The notes: generated from the letters alone by a model not told the origin. A stretch of DNA of 64,000 bases from an uncultured Bacteroidia bacterium (GCA_902769875.1 CACXQV010000022.1:74305-138304), one strand, 5' to 3'. Shown: positions 41,110 through 49,478, numbered from the stretch's first letter. Numbers and translations: made by a program.

Positions 41110-41439
41110 ATGAACACGAGACAGACATTAAGCGAGATTATGACGATGGCCTGGCAATTCGTCAAGCGTAACGGTTTCACGATGAGCGAGGCACTGAAAG
41201 CCGCGTGGCGCAACGTGAAACTTCACCTTGCTATGGCAAAGCGCATCTGCAAGTTCTACTTTCAGAAGGTGGACGGCACTTTGAGAGAGGCATACGGCAC
41301 ACTGAAATCTGACCTGCTGCCTGCTACCGCTGGCAAGGACAACCGCAAGCGCAATGACACGGTGCAAACCTACTTCGACACCGAGAAGCAAGAATGGCGT
41401 TGCTATAAGAAAGCCAACCTTATGAGAATCGAATTGTAA
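41110..41439 (+). CDS. SH3-beta-barrel-type small protein
   Basis: A 109-residue protein. The start has FTMSEALKAAWRNVKLHLAMAKR and the middle has VCKFYFQKVDGTLREAYGTLKSDLLP-like content (KFYFQKVDGTLREAYGTL), the pattern of the 'SH3 beta-barrel fold-containing' proteins that are frequent in Bacteroidales phages and conjugative elements. Function unknown; context places it beside the amidoligase. Confidence 0.6.
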   Translation: MNTRQTLSEIMTMAWQFVKRNGFTMSEALKAAWRNVKLHLAMAKRICKFYFQKVDGTLREAYGTLKSDLLPATAGKDNRKRNDTVQTYFDTEKQEWRCYKKANLMRIEL

Positions 41440-41446
41440 ACCTTTA

Positions 41447-42382
41447 ATGAACGCTGCCATGAAATCATTGAACGAACAGATTGAAGAGGTGATGTCCTCC
41501 GCAAAGTCACAGAGAGCAAAGCGTGACGAACTTGTGAAAATCGGCCTTTGCCAACGTGACATTGATATGCTTTTCTTTGCTGATAGGATTGCAAAGAAGC
41601 ACGGCAAGAAGCTTTCCCAACTGATGACGGGCTACACCTTTGGCGTTGAGATTGAGTGCTACAACGCGCCGCGTCAAACGCTGCTTGCTGCCGCTAACCG
41701 TCAAGGGCTGGCAATGAGAAGCGAGAGCTACAACCACGATGACAACCGCCACTATTACAAGCTGGTGCAAGATAGCTCCATCCGTGGCATTGACCCTGTA
41801 GAGTGTGTGTCACCCATTCTGCAAGGTGACAACAGCGGTTTCGATAGTCTGAAAGCCTGCTGCGATGCGCTCAACGAGATTGGTGCGATGGTCAACAAGT
41901 CAACCGGCCTCCATATCCACGTGGGTGGCAACATCACCGAACAGCAATATTGCAACACCTTCGTCAATTACTACTACCTTGAAAGACTGGTTGACACTTT
42001 CATGGCACCGAGCCGCAAGGATGCCTACTACGCCTCCTCCATGCACGGCAATGCCCACGGTCGCCGCTTTGAGCCTTGGATGCTGCTTTCGGCAAACACC
42101 TTTGAACAAGTGGCAAACGCTTTCAACAATGACAGATATTTCAAAATCAACTGCCAATCGTGGCTGCGCCATCATACGATAGAGTTCAGACAGCATGGCG
42201 GCACTACCAACTATGACAAAATCAAAATGTGGGCTTCGTTCTGCCTTAAACTGGTGGCATGGTCAGCAGACAACAGACTTTCAAACGATGTTACCACAAT
42301 AGACGATATACCGTTTCTTGACGAAACCGAAAAGACCTATTTCAAGCAGCGTTCAAGCGATTTGCAGAGGGTGGCGGCATAA
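41447..42382 (+). CDS. Amidoligase_2-type COOH-NH2 ligase
   Basis: A 311-residue protein of the glutamine-synthetase-like amidoligase family. Family motifs are visible: YTFGVEIECYN (strand with the Glu pair, about residues 61-71), GIDPVECVSPILQG (about 109-122), TGLHIHVGGN (about 150-159) and HHTIEFRQHGGTTNYDKI (about 245-262). These correspond to the metal/ATP-binding glutamates and histidines of the fold. Such enzymes form amide bonds between a carboxylate and an amine. A class II glutamine amidotransferase follows, a known pairing for this family, suggesting that ammonia or a glutamine-derived amine is the donor. Confidence 0.85.
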   Translation: MNAAMKSLNEQIEEVMSSAKSQRAKRDELVKIGLCQRDIDMLFFADRIAKKHGKKLSQLMTGYTFGVEIECYNAPRQTLLAAANRQGLAMRSESYNHDDNRHYYKLVQDSSIRGIDPVECVSPILQGDNSGFDSLKACCDALNEIGAMVNKSTGLHIHVGGNITEQQYCNTFVNYYYLERLVDTFMAPSRKDAYYASSMHGNAHGRRFEPWMLLSANTFEQVANAFNNDRYFKINCQSWLRHHTIEFRQHGGTTNYDKIKMWASFCLKLVAWSADNRLSNDVTTIDDIPFLDETEKTYFKQRSSDLQRVAA

Positions 42383-42448
42383 GTCACCCTTTGCAACCGC
42401 AAAGAGCCTGAAATTATTGAATAAAAACAACTTCAAAATCAAAATACG

Positions 42449-42970
42449 ATGTGTGTAATCATATACAAACCCGAAAATCAGCCCTTGCCTGATATTGAGA
42501 CGCTGGCGGCTTGTTACCACCGCAACAGGCACGGCATGGGCTTCTGTACCTCAAATGGCACAATCCGCCACACTATGAGCTTCAGCCGGTTTTGCTCCGA
42601 ACTGGGCAAGGTGGATGAGAGCGAGGCGGTCATCATTCACTTCCGCTGGGCCACTCACGGCTCAATCGGACTGAAGAACTGCCATCCCTTCCATGACAAG
42701 CGGCATGGCGTTTTCTTTGCCCACAACGGCATACTTGATATTGAGGCAACGAAAGACCGCACCGACAGCGAGACATGGTTTAGAGATCGTTTCCTCCCCA
42801 TGCTTGACCGCTATGGCTGGAACAGCAAGACCCTTGCGGACTGGGTGGATGATGAGCGTGGTGCAAGCCAGTTCATCTTCATGCGAGGCAAAGAGGTAAC
42901 AATGCTTGGCGGCTGGTTCATATTGGACGGCTGCTATTACTCAAACTTGAATTGGAAAATCAATTATTAA
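42449..42970 (+). CDS. Class II glutamine amidotransferase
   Basis: A 173-residue Ntn-fold glutaminase. It starts MCVIIYKPEN, so the catalytic Cys becomes N-terminal after Met removal. Other features are HGMGFCTSNG, IIHFRWATHGSIGLKNCHPF (substrate-binding Arg and Asn-Cys-His) and FFAHNGILD. It is a stand-alone domain, without the synthase part found in GlmS or PurF, so its ammonia is presumably passed to the amidoligase encoded 66 bp upstream. Likely one functional system. Confidence 0.85.
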   Translation: MCVIIYKPENQPLPDIETLAACYHRNRHGMGFCTSNGTIRHTMSFSRFCSELGKVDESEAVIIHFRWATHGSIGLKNCHPFHDKRHGVFFAHNGILDIEATKDRTDSETWFRDRFLPMLDRYGWNSKTLADWVDDERGASQFIFMRGKEVTMLGGWFILDGCYYSNLNWKINY

Positions 42971-43095
42971 CACTATCAATGAGACCGAAACATATTTCAT
43001 TCAGCGGTCACACGGTCGCAAAGGGCGGCTGCAAAAGTCGCCTCTTTGCCACCGCAAAACAGAGAATTTACTAACCACTTAAAAACATACTGAAA

Positions 43096-43263
43096 ATGAA
43101 CGAAGAAAGAATTTGCTATAACTGCCAACATTGCATTGAAAACCCAATAGGCGAATACTATTGCGAGATGTGGCTGAAATTCACGAGTGGACGCAAAACG
43201 TGCAAACGTTTTTTTCCCTACCCTGCCGTTCAACTGCGCAAAACATTGGTAAAGAATTACTAA
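43096..43263 (+). CDS. Small cysteine-rich protein
   Basis: A 55-residue protein with the spacing CYNCQHC (residues 7-13), then CEMW and CKRF, which could bind one zinc or a small metal centre. Unknown function. It lies 125 bp after the amidotransferase gene. Confidence 0.5.
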   Translation: MNEERICYNCQHCIENPIGEYYCEMWLKFTSGRKTCKRFFPYPAVQLRKTLVKNY

Positions 43264-43284
43264 CCACTTAAAACATAACAGACT

Positions 43285-43521
43285 ATGAGCAAACAAATTG
43301 ACCTGCGGGATTGTCCAATGACCCGCGATTACCTTGACGTGAACAACGAGTATTGCCAGCTACTTTGCGACATTCGCTCCCTTACCGAAATACTTCCAGA
43401 GGTGATAATGGCCTCCGATGGCAGCACATTCGACCTTGCAAGGGTGGGCATTGAGATAAGTTACGTTATCGAACACCTCAAAGAGGTGAGGGACGAGTTG
43501 AAGAAAGGGGGTGCAGCATGA
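43285..43521 (+). CDS. Small helical protein, unknown
   Basis: A 78-residue protein, predicted mostly helical, with a C-terminal amphipathic helix (YVIEHLKEVRDELKKGG). It overlaps the next gene by ATGA, indicating coupled translation. No family recognised. Confidence 0.5.
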   Translation: MSKQIDLRDCPMTRDYLDVNNEYCQLLCDIRSLTEILPEVIMASDGSTFDLARVGIEISYVIEHLKEVRDELKKGGAA

Positions 43522-43817
43522 CAGCGTTAGAGGCAATCAAACACGCCCAAGAGACAGGGCAAATTGCAATCACCAAGCAGACGGCGAACCTCATCGAAGC
43601 AGCCGTGAACTTCCTTGATGCAGCCGAAGCAGTGGCCACGGCAGTGAGCGAAAACATCCCAGACGGCATGGATGACAACGAAACGATAGACCAAATCAAC
43701 ACCAAGTTCTTTGCCTTGCTTGACCCCGTTCAAGAGTATGTGTTAGAGACCGTCGGCAAGATTAACCTCAAAAGGGCTTTGTTGTACGGACTAACAGACA
43801 AGTTTGAAGGTCTATAA
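43518..43817 (+). CDS. Small helical protein, unknown
   Basis: A 99-residue acidic helical protein (TALEAIKHAQETGQIAITKQTANLIEAAVNFLDAAEAVATAV). No catalytic motif. Coupled to the preceding gene; the two may form a small complex. Confidence 0.5.
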   Translation: MTALEAIKHAQETGQIAITKQTANLIEAAVNFLDAAEAVATAVSENIPDGMDDNETIDQINTKFFALLDPVQEYVLETVGKINLKRALLYGLTDKFEGL

Positions 43818-43904
43818 CCCCGATTTCAAAAGTAGTAAATGGATTGGTTGTAGGTTGTACACGAAAAAACAGCCTACAACCTTTTGCGTTTCAAGAATTA
43901 TCTG

Positions 43905-43912
43905 TACTTTTG
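43905..43912 (+). promoter_or_regulatory. -7 element for the ASCH-like gene and following run
   Basis: TACTTTTG followed by CGAC, 21 bp before the ATG at 43934. It marks a second transcription unit inside the element. Confidence 0.6.
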
Positions 43913-43933
43913 CGACATGAAACCCCAAAAACC

Positions 43934-44398
43934 ATGAAAATCAACGTAAACGGAAACGAGGTAGAGGCATACGCCCTCATTATGAAGAAAGAGAACGCGC
44001 TGGAAATCCTCCGTGGCGAAAAGACCCTTGAAATCAGGGTCGACAGCCCAAAGTATGTGAAAATGTTTACAGACCAAGAACAGGTCGAGAGAAACCGCAA
44101 GGCAGAGGCTGAAGGGCGCGACGATTGGGAATCCCCGCTGCGCAAGGACATCGGCTTCGTCCACTTCTACAACTATGCCAACACATGGTCGCTGGACTGC
44201 GAGATTGACGAGATTGGCACCGCCTCCCTCATCAAGGACGACATCGACTTCCTGAACGAGGAGTACGGCTTTCACGACTTCGACGACCAATGGCAAGAGT
44301 TTGAAGGCAAGCCAGAGGAAGAGATTCCGTTCTTTTTCTACCTCCACATCGCCGCAATCGTTGGCCATCGCGGGCTTGAACATCGCGGGCTTGAATGA
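43934..44398 (+). CDS. ASCH/PUA-like domain protein
   Basis: A 154-residue protein. LIMKKENALEILRGEKTLEIRVDSPKYVKMF has the ASCH pattern (a helix, then G-E-K-T-x-E-x-R), and a later VHFYNYANTWSLDCEIDEIGTASL fits the beta-barrel strands. ASCH domains bind RNA or modified nucleosides. The tail HRGLEHRGLE is a short tandem duplication. Start chosen at 43934, just after a promoter. Confidence 0.65.
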   Translation: MKINVNGNEVEAYALIMKKENALEILRGEKTLEIRVDSPKYVKMFTDQEQVERNRKAEAEGRDDWESPLRKDIGFVHFYNYANTWSLDCEIDEIGTASLIKDDIDFLNEEYGFHDFDDQWQEFEGKPEEEIPFFFYLHIAAIVGHRGLEHRGLE

Positions 44399-44415
44399 AT
44401 GAAAGGAGCAAGACC

Positions 44416-44622
44416 ATGAGCAAGGAACCATTAAGCAAAGAGTTTAAGGCAAGGTTGGCAACCATCATCAAATTGAACTACTTGACCGAGACAGACCGCA
44501 AGACAATTGAGACCTATTTCAAGGTTTATTTCGATGGCTACAAGCCACCGCAATGGCACTTGTTGGAAGCGGACGAAATGGAGGCTTTGGAGCAATACCG
44601 CCAGAGCCGGACTACCAAATAG
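44416..44622 (+). CDS. Small unknown protein
   Basis: A 68-residue protein starting MSKEPLSKEFKARLATIIKLNYLTETDRKTIETYFKVYFDGYKP; helical with a Trp/His-containing C-terminal part. The start at 44416 is preferred; an earlier in-frame ATG at 44395 overlaps the ASCH gene by four bases and would add seven residues. No family recognised. Confidence 0.5.
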   Translation: MSKEPLSKEFKARLATIIKLNYLTETDRKTIETYFKVYFDGYKPPQWHLLEADEMEALEQYRQSRTTK

Positions 44623-44666
44623 AACCAAAAACCAAAATTTTTTCTAACCAACAAAACCAAAACATT

Positions 44667-44825
44667 ATGGAAGGAGCCTATGCAAGAAGAATCGGCGAGG
44701 GCGGCAGAACCACGGAATACTACCGCACCCGCGCCGACTATGTGAATGGCAGAGTGACCGCCAGCCGCTCACGCGCCCGTCAACGCCAAAGAATCAACCG
44801 CAGCGTCCGTGGCAGGGTAGCCTAA
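44667..44825 (+). CDS. Small arginine-rich protein
   Basis: A 52-residue, strongly basic protein whose second half is a run of Arg/Ser/Gln (SRSRARQRQRINRSVRGRV), so it probably binds nucleic acid. It ends three bases before the PAPS-reductase gene. No family recognised. Confidence 0.5.
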   Translation: MEGAYARRIGEGGRTTEYYRTRADYVNGRVTASRSRARQRQRINRSVRGRVA

Positions 44826-44828
44826 CAC

Positions 44829-45536
44829 ATGGAGAGAGCGATAGAGGTCATTGACGGCATCGCTCGGAGGACGGACATGGCCTTGCTGTTCCACTCGGCA
44901 TCGGGAAAGGACAGCATCGCCATGCTCGACCTCATTGCGCCCCGCTTCCATCGTGTGGTGTGCGTCTATATGTACATCACCAAGGGGCTGGAGCATATCA
45001 ACCGCTACATCAACTGGGCGCAATCGAGGTACGCCAACGCCACCTTCGTACAAGTGCCGCACTACGCCGTTTCCTCCTACATCAAGTATGGTTTCATGGG
45101 CTGCAAGCAGAACCCGAAGCAAAGGATTGTCACCCTTGCGGAGATAACGGACTTGGCGAGGCAGCAGACGGGCATCGAATGGGCTTTTTTCGGCTTCAAG
45201 CAGTCGGACAGCCTCAACCGCCGCGTCATGTTGCGCACCTACGACATGGAGGCCGTTTGCGAGAAAACGAAGAAATGCTATCCGCTTTCGACCTACAAGA
45301 ACTCCGATGTGCTGGATTACATCGAGCGTAAAGGCCTCATCAAGCCGGAACGATACGGAGCGCACCAGTCGGCAGGCACGGCAGTAAACGACATCGGCTA
45401 TTTGCTGTGGCTCCGCGACAACTTTCCCAACGACCTCAAGAAGGTTTTCAAGACCTACCCATTGACAGAGAGAATACTATTCGAGCATGACTACAAGACT
45501 GAAACAGAGCGAGACGCGCAACATCAAGAGGAGTGA
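44829..45536 (+). CDS. PAPS-reductase-family (PP-loop) protein
   Basis: A 235-residue protein with the PP-loop FHSASGKDSIAMLDLIAP (about residues 21-38), the adenylate-binding signature of the phosphoadenosine phosphosulfate reductase/ATP pyrophosphatase superfamily. Later blocks are GFMGCKQNPKQR, WAFFGFKQSDSLNRRVML and CYPLSTYKNSDVLDYIERKGL, the last typical of phage-borne PAPS-reductase-like proteins. It overlaps a ParB-domain gene by 50 bp; this pairing (IbrA/IbrB-like) recurs in phages and its biochemical role is unknown. Sulfur chemistry or nucleotide activation is inferred only from the family. Confidence 0.82.
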   Translation: MERAIEVIDGIARRTDMALLFHSASGKDSIAMLDLIAPRFHRVVCVYMYITKGLEHINRYINWAQSRYANATFVQVPHYAVSSYIKYGFMGCKQNPKQRIVTLAEITDLARQQTGIEWAFFGFKQSDSLNRRVMLRTYDMEAVCEKTKKCYPLSTYKNSDVLDYIERKGLIKPERYGAHQSAGTAVNDIGYLLWLRDNFPNDLKKVFKTYPLTERILFEHDYKTETERDAQHQEE

Positions 45537-46218
45537 AATCAACCTCAACCCCGTCAATCCCAAGCGGCACACTGAAGATGCCGTGAAGTTGCAGAAGAAG
45601 AACCTCCAAAAGGTGGGTTTTCTCGGCGGCATTGTATGGAACGAGCGCACGGGAAACCTCATCGATGGACACCGCCGTGTGAAGGCAATGGATTTGTACT
45701 ACAAGTACGATGGCACACCTGAAACCGATTACACATTGAAAGTCGAAGCGGTCAACCTCGACGAGAAACAGGAGAAGGAACAACTCACCTACATGGCCGT
45801 GGGCAACACCAAAGCCGACATTGACCTGATAGCCCGCTATGCACCAGACATCGACCTTTCGGACGTGGGATTGGGTGCTGACGACCTCGCGGCAATCGGT
45901 TCACTCGTCGGAACGGCTGACCTCGACATTCCCGACATCGGCACGGAACTGTTCGGCATGGGCGGCGAAGACACGGAGGCGGAAACAGAACCAAAGCCAA
46001 AGCACGAAGAAAAGACCGAGGCAGAGAAAATCCAGCATGTCAAGGACATGAAGCGGCAGACCGAGGAGAAAGCCGAACAACAGGCAATGGACGAGGCCGC
46101 ATATTGCACCCTCTCATTCTCCAACTACGACAATTATCTGGACTTCATCGAACTTGTCGGGGCGACGGAAGGCGACCGCTACATCAAGGGTGAGCGGGTG
46201 CTTGAGATGATAGAATGA
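45487..46218 (+). CDS. ParB/Srx-domain protein (IbrB-like)
   Basis: A 243-residue protein. The N-terminal 110 residues are a ParB-type domain: IKRSEINLNPVNPKRHTEDAVKLQKKNLQKVGFLGGIVWNERTG followed by NLIDGHRRVKAMDLY, the GHR motif that in ParB relatives binds and hydrolyses NTPs. A Glu/Lys-rich coiled segment (about 160-205) leads to a C-terminal beta region (CTLSFSNYDNYLDFIELVGA). It overlaps the PAPS-reductase gene upstream by 50 bp and the terminase small subunit gene downstream by four bases. Confidence 0.82.
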   Translation: MTTRLKQSETRNIKRSEINLNPVNPKRHTEDAVKLQKKNLQKVGFLGGIVWNERTGNLIDGHRRVKAMDLYYKYDGTPETDYTLKVEAVNLDEKQEKEQLTYMAVGNTKADIDLIARYAPDIDLSDVGLGADDLAAIGSLVGTADLDIPDIGTELFGMGGEDTEAETEPKPKHEEKTEAEKIQHVKDMKRQTEEKAEQQAMDEAAYCTLSFSNYDNYLDFIELVGATEGDRYIKGERVLEMIE

Positions 46219-46670
46219 AATTCAACAAATTGAACACTTACACGCGCATGAAGAGACCAACGATAAAGAGTTTCCGAGAGGTGCTGCGCAAGACTGGCGG
46301 CAACATCACAAAGGCTGCGGCTGCTTTCGGTGTCAACCGTGGCACACTCTACAATTGGATGAAGGAGAACGAGGCATTTATGCAAGCACTCAAAGATGAG
46401 CGTGGCGCGTTGGTTGATGAGTGTCTTGTATCGGCAAGGATTTTGGCTCTTGGCATCCCAGACAGGGACGACAAAGGCAACTTCACTGGCTGGCTTGAGC
46501 GTCCCGATGGAAACATGCTCCGCTACCTGCTTTCAACACTTGGCAAGGAAGAAGGCTTTGTCGAGAGCATGGACATCACCACAAATGGAAAAGAAATCAC
46601 GCTTCCCCGACTGTCCGAAACTGACATCGAAGAACTGAAAAAGATAAACGGCATTGGCAACCAAGAGTGA
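46215..46670 (+). CDS. Phage terminase small-subunit-like protein
   Basis: A 151-residue protein with a Fis/HTH_8-like DNA-binding region, FREVLRKTGGNITKAAAAFGVNRGTLYNWMKENEAFMQAL (about residues 20-59), followed by a helical oligomerisation part. It sits directly in front of, and overlaps by 17 bp, the large terminase gene. Small terminase subunits recognise the packaging site. An internal ATG 33 bases in (MKRPTIKS) is an alternative start. Confidence 0.75.
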   Translation: MKFNKLNTYTRMKRPTIKSFREVLRKTGGNITKAAAAFGVNRGTLYNWMKENEAFMQALKDERGALVDECLVSARILALGIPDRDDKGNFTGWLERPDGNMLRYLLSTLGKEEGFVESMDITTNGKEITLPRLSETDIEELKKINGIGNQE

Positions 46671-48096
46671 AATATTGGCGCATCGTCAACTCCTGTCGGG
46701 GTCGTTTATGCAATTCGTGACGAAGATGTTCCAGTTCACGCAAGGGACACCGTACATCGTGGGTGAGCATCACCGGCTCATTGCCTCCGCACTTGATGAA
46801 GTCGTCAAAGGACGATGCACGAAGCTCATCATCAATTTGGCTCCGAGGTGCGGCAAAACCTGCCTCGTTTCTCAGATGTTTCCCGCCTACGGCTTTGCCC
46901 TCAATCCGCAATGCAAATTCATACACTTGTCGTATTCGGGTGGCTTGGTGACGGACAACTCCGTTGCCGTGAAGGACATAATGAACAGCGAATACTATCG
47001 CCTGCTCTTTGACGCGAGGATAAGGCGAGGCAGCGACCAAAAGGCCAAGTGGGAAACGGAGCAGGGAGGAGGCTTGTACGCCACCACAACCCTTGGACAG
47101 ATAACGGGCTTTGGTGCTGGTGCGACCGACACGGAGGATGACACGGCATTGGATGAGTTCGCTGCCGATGGTGGTGGGCTTTTCAGTGGTGCTGTGTTGA
47201 TTGACGACCCAATCAAGCCAGAGGACGCACTTTCCGATATGGTCCGTGAGCGGGTGAACCGCCGTTTTGAAACCACGATAAGAAACCGTGTGAACAGTCG
47301 CCGCACTCCGATTATAGTCATTATGCAGCGGCTTCATGCCCATAACCTATGTGGCTACCTTCAGAAGATTGAGCCTGACGAGTGGAAAGTTGTGTCAATT
47401 CCTTGCCTCACCATCGACGAGCAAGGCAATGAACACGCCTTGTGGGAACACAAGCACACCGTGGAGGAGTTGCACAAGATTGAACTGGCTAACTCGTTTG
47501 TCTTCGAGACCCAATATCAGCAGAATCCCACTCCTTTGGAAGGTTTGATGTATCACGAGTTCAACACTTACACCGACCTTCCCGATGGAGGTGAGGATAA
47601 ATGCTGCTGCGACCCTGCCGACACCGGCAAGGACTTTCTTTGTTCGATTTTCTACCGAGAACACAAGGGCTATTGCTATGTGACCGATGTGATGTACACG
47701 CAAGACGATATGGACGAAACCGAGCCTGAAATGGCGAGGAAGCTGTACACGAACCACACAACGGAGTGTGCTATCGAAGCCAACGGAGCGGGTCGTCTCT
47801 ATGCAAAGAACATCGAGAGGCGATGCCGCGAGCAGGGCAACACCTTCACGCGGATTGTCACCTTCACACAGACACAAAACAAGCAGGTGCGCATCTACTC
47901 CAATGCCAACGCCGTGAATAATGTGGTGCTGATGCCTGTTGGATGGCAGAGGAAGTGGCCAGCATACAGCCACACCATGACCTCGTTCCTCAAAGAGGGA
48001 CGCAATGCTCACGACGATGCACAAGATTGCACTACAACAGTTGCGGAGCGAATGGGTAAATCCAATACCAAAGATTTGACGGGCTTTTTCTTTTGA
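46654..48096 (+). CDS. Phage terminase large subunit
   Basis: A 480-residue packaging motor. The ATPase domain has the Walker A-like NLAPRCGKTCLVSQM (about residues 65-79) and Walker B GAVLIDDPIKPEDA (about 179-192), with VIMQRLHAHNLCGYL as motif III region. The C-terminal RNase H-like nuclease domain has CCCDPADTGKDFLCSIF (first Asp), VTDVMYTQDDMDET and a final HDDAQDCTT (last Asp pair). It is intact, but no portal, capsid or tail gene follows; the element ends within about 150 bp. Confidence 0.9.
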   Translation: MATKSEILAHRQLLSGSFMQFVTKMFQFTQGTPYIVGEHHRLIASALDEVVKGRCTKLIINLAPRCGKTCLVSQMFPAYGFALNPQCKFIHLSYSGGLVTDNSVAVKDIMNSEYYRLLFDARIRRGSDQKAKWETEQGGGLYATTTLGQITGFGAGATDTEDDTALDEFAADGGGLFSGAVLIDDPIKPEDALSDMVRERVNRRFETTIRNRVNSRRTPIIVIMQRLHAHNLCGYLQKIEPDEWKVVSIPCLTIDEQGNEHALWEHKHTVEELHKIELANSFVFETQYQQNPTPLEGLMYHEFNTYTDLPDGGEDKCCCDPADTGKDFLCSIFYREHKGYCYVTDVMYTQDDMDETEPEMARKLYTNHTTECAIEANGAGRLYAKNIERRCREQGNTFTRIVTFTQTQNKQVRIYSNANAVNNVVLMPVGWQRKWPAYSHTMTSFLKEGRNAHDDAQDCTTTVAERMGKSNTKDLTGFFF

Positions 48097-48242
48097 GGCA
48101 GGTAATAGGGTGTTTTTTCGGAAACGCTTGAATTTATTGGTGTTTTCGAGGGTATTACCTTATTACCTATTACCAAATCAAAATACAACGGCAGCACTCG
48201 GTTTTCATGGTCGGTTGAAATTTGCGCCCTATTTGCGCCCCA

Positions 48243-48285
48243 GCAAAACAAAAACCCCTCAAAATCAATCGATTAAGAGGGGTTT
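48243..48285 (-). terminator. Terminator of tRNA-Leu (minus strand)
   Basis: AAACCCCTC (48252-48260) and GAGGGGTTT (48277-48285) form a 9-bp stem; on the minus strand it is followed by TTTTTGTTTTG. As part of the chromosomal tRNA unit it places the right edge of the mobile element to the left of about 48240. Confidence 0.75.
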
Positions 48286-48289
48286 GGAG

Positions 48290-48373
48290 TACCGAAGGCC
48301 GGGATCGAACCGGCACGAGTGTTACCTCATCGGTTTTTGAGACCGACGCGTCTACCGATTCCGCCACTTCGGC
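48290..48373 (-). tRNA. tRNA-Leu (anticodon CAA)
   Basis: Read on the minus strand: acceptor GCCGAAG (48373-48367) with CTTCGGT, the D-loop region GGCGGAATCGGTAGACGC, anticodon arm TCGGT-CTCAAAA-ACCGA (anticodon CAA), the long class II variable arm TGAGGTAACACTCG and T arm GCCGG-TTCGATC-CCGGC. All arms pair. It lies at the right end of the integrated element but no 3'-tRNA duplicate is seen next to the integrase, so it is not an obvious attachment site. Confidence 0.93.
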
Positions 48374-48425
48374 TTGGTAGCTTGACTCTGTCGAATCCGC
48401 AAATTCCATCTCTAGATTGCGGCTG

Positions 48426-48514
48426 CAAAAATACAGCTTTTTTTGTTTCCGCAAGCAATTTTTCAAAAAAATCTGTTTTTTGGTTGGTCAGCGTCGGGAA
48501 AATCCCTACTTTTG
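48426..48514. promoter_or_regulatory. Divergent promoter pair (tRNA-Leu / prs)
   Basis: CAAAAATA at 48426-48433 (TATTTTTG on the minus strand) upstream of tRNA-Leu, and TACTTTTG at 48507-48514 on the plus strand 28 bp before prs. Confidence 0.55.
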
Positions 48515-48542
48515 CAGCCCGAAAGCAACAAAAGCCTATATC

Positions 48543-49478
48543 ATGTCAGGAAAATATGTTTCCATTTTCGCTGGTAGAGCCACTGCCGAACTCGGCAAGA
48601 AAATCGCTGAAGCCTACGGCACACAACTCGGCAAGTCATCGGTGGTCGTGTTCTCCGATGGCGAATTCCAACCCTCTTACGACGAGAGCATCCGTGGCCA
48701 TCATGTGTTCATCGTGCAGTCGACGATGTCTTCCACCGACAACCTTATGGAGCTGCTGCTGATGATTGACGCTGCCAAACGTGCTTCGGCGCACAAGATC
48801 ATCGCAGTGATGCCTTATTTCGGATGGGCGCGTCAGGACCGCAAGGACCAGCCGCGCGTGAGCATCGGATCGAAATTGGTGGCCAACCTGCTGACCGCCG
48901 CCGGTGTCAACCGTATCATCACCTTGGACCTCCACGCCGACCAAATCCAAGGCTTCTTCGACATCCCCGTGGATGCCCTTTATGCTTCGAGCCTTTTCAT
49001 CGATTACATCCAGATGATGCAAATCGACAACCTGATCATCGCCTCGCCTGATGTGGGCGGCTCGAAACGTGCTTCGGCCTACGCCAAACGCCTTGGCTGC
49101 GACCTCGCCATCTGCCACAAGCATCGTCCACGCGCCAATGTGGTCGACAGCATGACCCTCATCGGCGACGTGACCGACAAGAACGTCATCCTCATCGACG
49201 ACATCATCGACACGGCAGGTACCATTGTCAAGGCAGGTCAAGTGCTGATGGACAACGGTGCCAAGAGCGTGCGTGCTTTCGCCACCCACGCCATTTGCAG
49301 CGGCCCTGCCATGGAGCGTCTCGACAACTCGGTGTTCGAAGAAGTGGTGGTGACCGATTCCATCCCGTTGCCGGCCAATGCTTCGAAGAAAATCCATGTG
49401 GTCAGCACTGCGCCGTTGTTTGCCGACGTCATCCGCCGCGTGGAATCATACGAATCCATCAGCTCGCTGTTCAAATAA
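48543..49478 (+). CDS. prs: Ribose-phosphate pyrophosphokinase
   Basis: A 311-residue PRPP synthase, supplying PRPP for purines, pyrimidines, His and Trp. Visible motifs: VVFSDGEFQPSYDESIRG, the ATP-binding RQDRKDQPRVSIGSKLVAN (about residues 97-115) and the PRPP loop VILIDDIIDTAGTIVKA (about 216-232). The start at 48543 gives the standard MSGKYVSIFAG beginning. It leads a prs-rplY-pth run. Confidence 0.95.
   Translation: MSGKYVSIFAGRATAELGKKIAEAYGTQLGKSSVVVFSDGEFQPSYDESIRGHHVFIVQSTMSSTDNLMELLLMIDAAKRASAHKIIAVMPYFGWARQDRKDQPRVSIGSKLVANLLTAAGVNRIITLDLHADQIQGFFDIPVDALYASSLFIDYIQMMQIDNLIIASPDVGGSKRASAYAKRLGCDLAICHKHRPRANVVDSMTLIGDVTDKNVILIDDIIDTAGTIVKAGQVLMDNGAKSVRAFATHAICSGPAMERLDNSVFEEVVVTDSIPLPANASKKIHVVSTAPLFADVIRRVESYESISSLFK

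Noticed and set aside
44829-46218. A Dnd-type phosphorothioation system
   Set aside because: The PP-loop protein alone is PAPS-reductase-like; no cysteine desulfurase, DndB, DndD or DndE gene is present, and the partner is a ParB-domain protein.
48290-48373. tRNA-Leu as the attachment site of the mobile element
   Set aside because: No copy of the tRNA 3' end is found near the integrase, and the tRNA terminator at 48243-48285 is intact on the element side.
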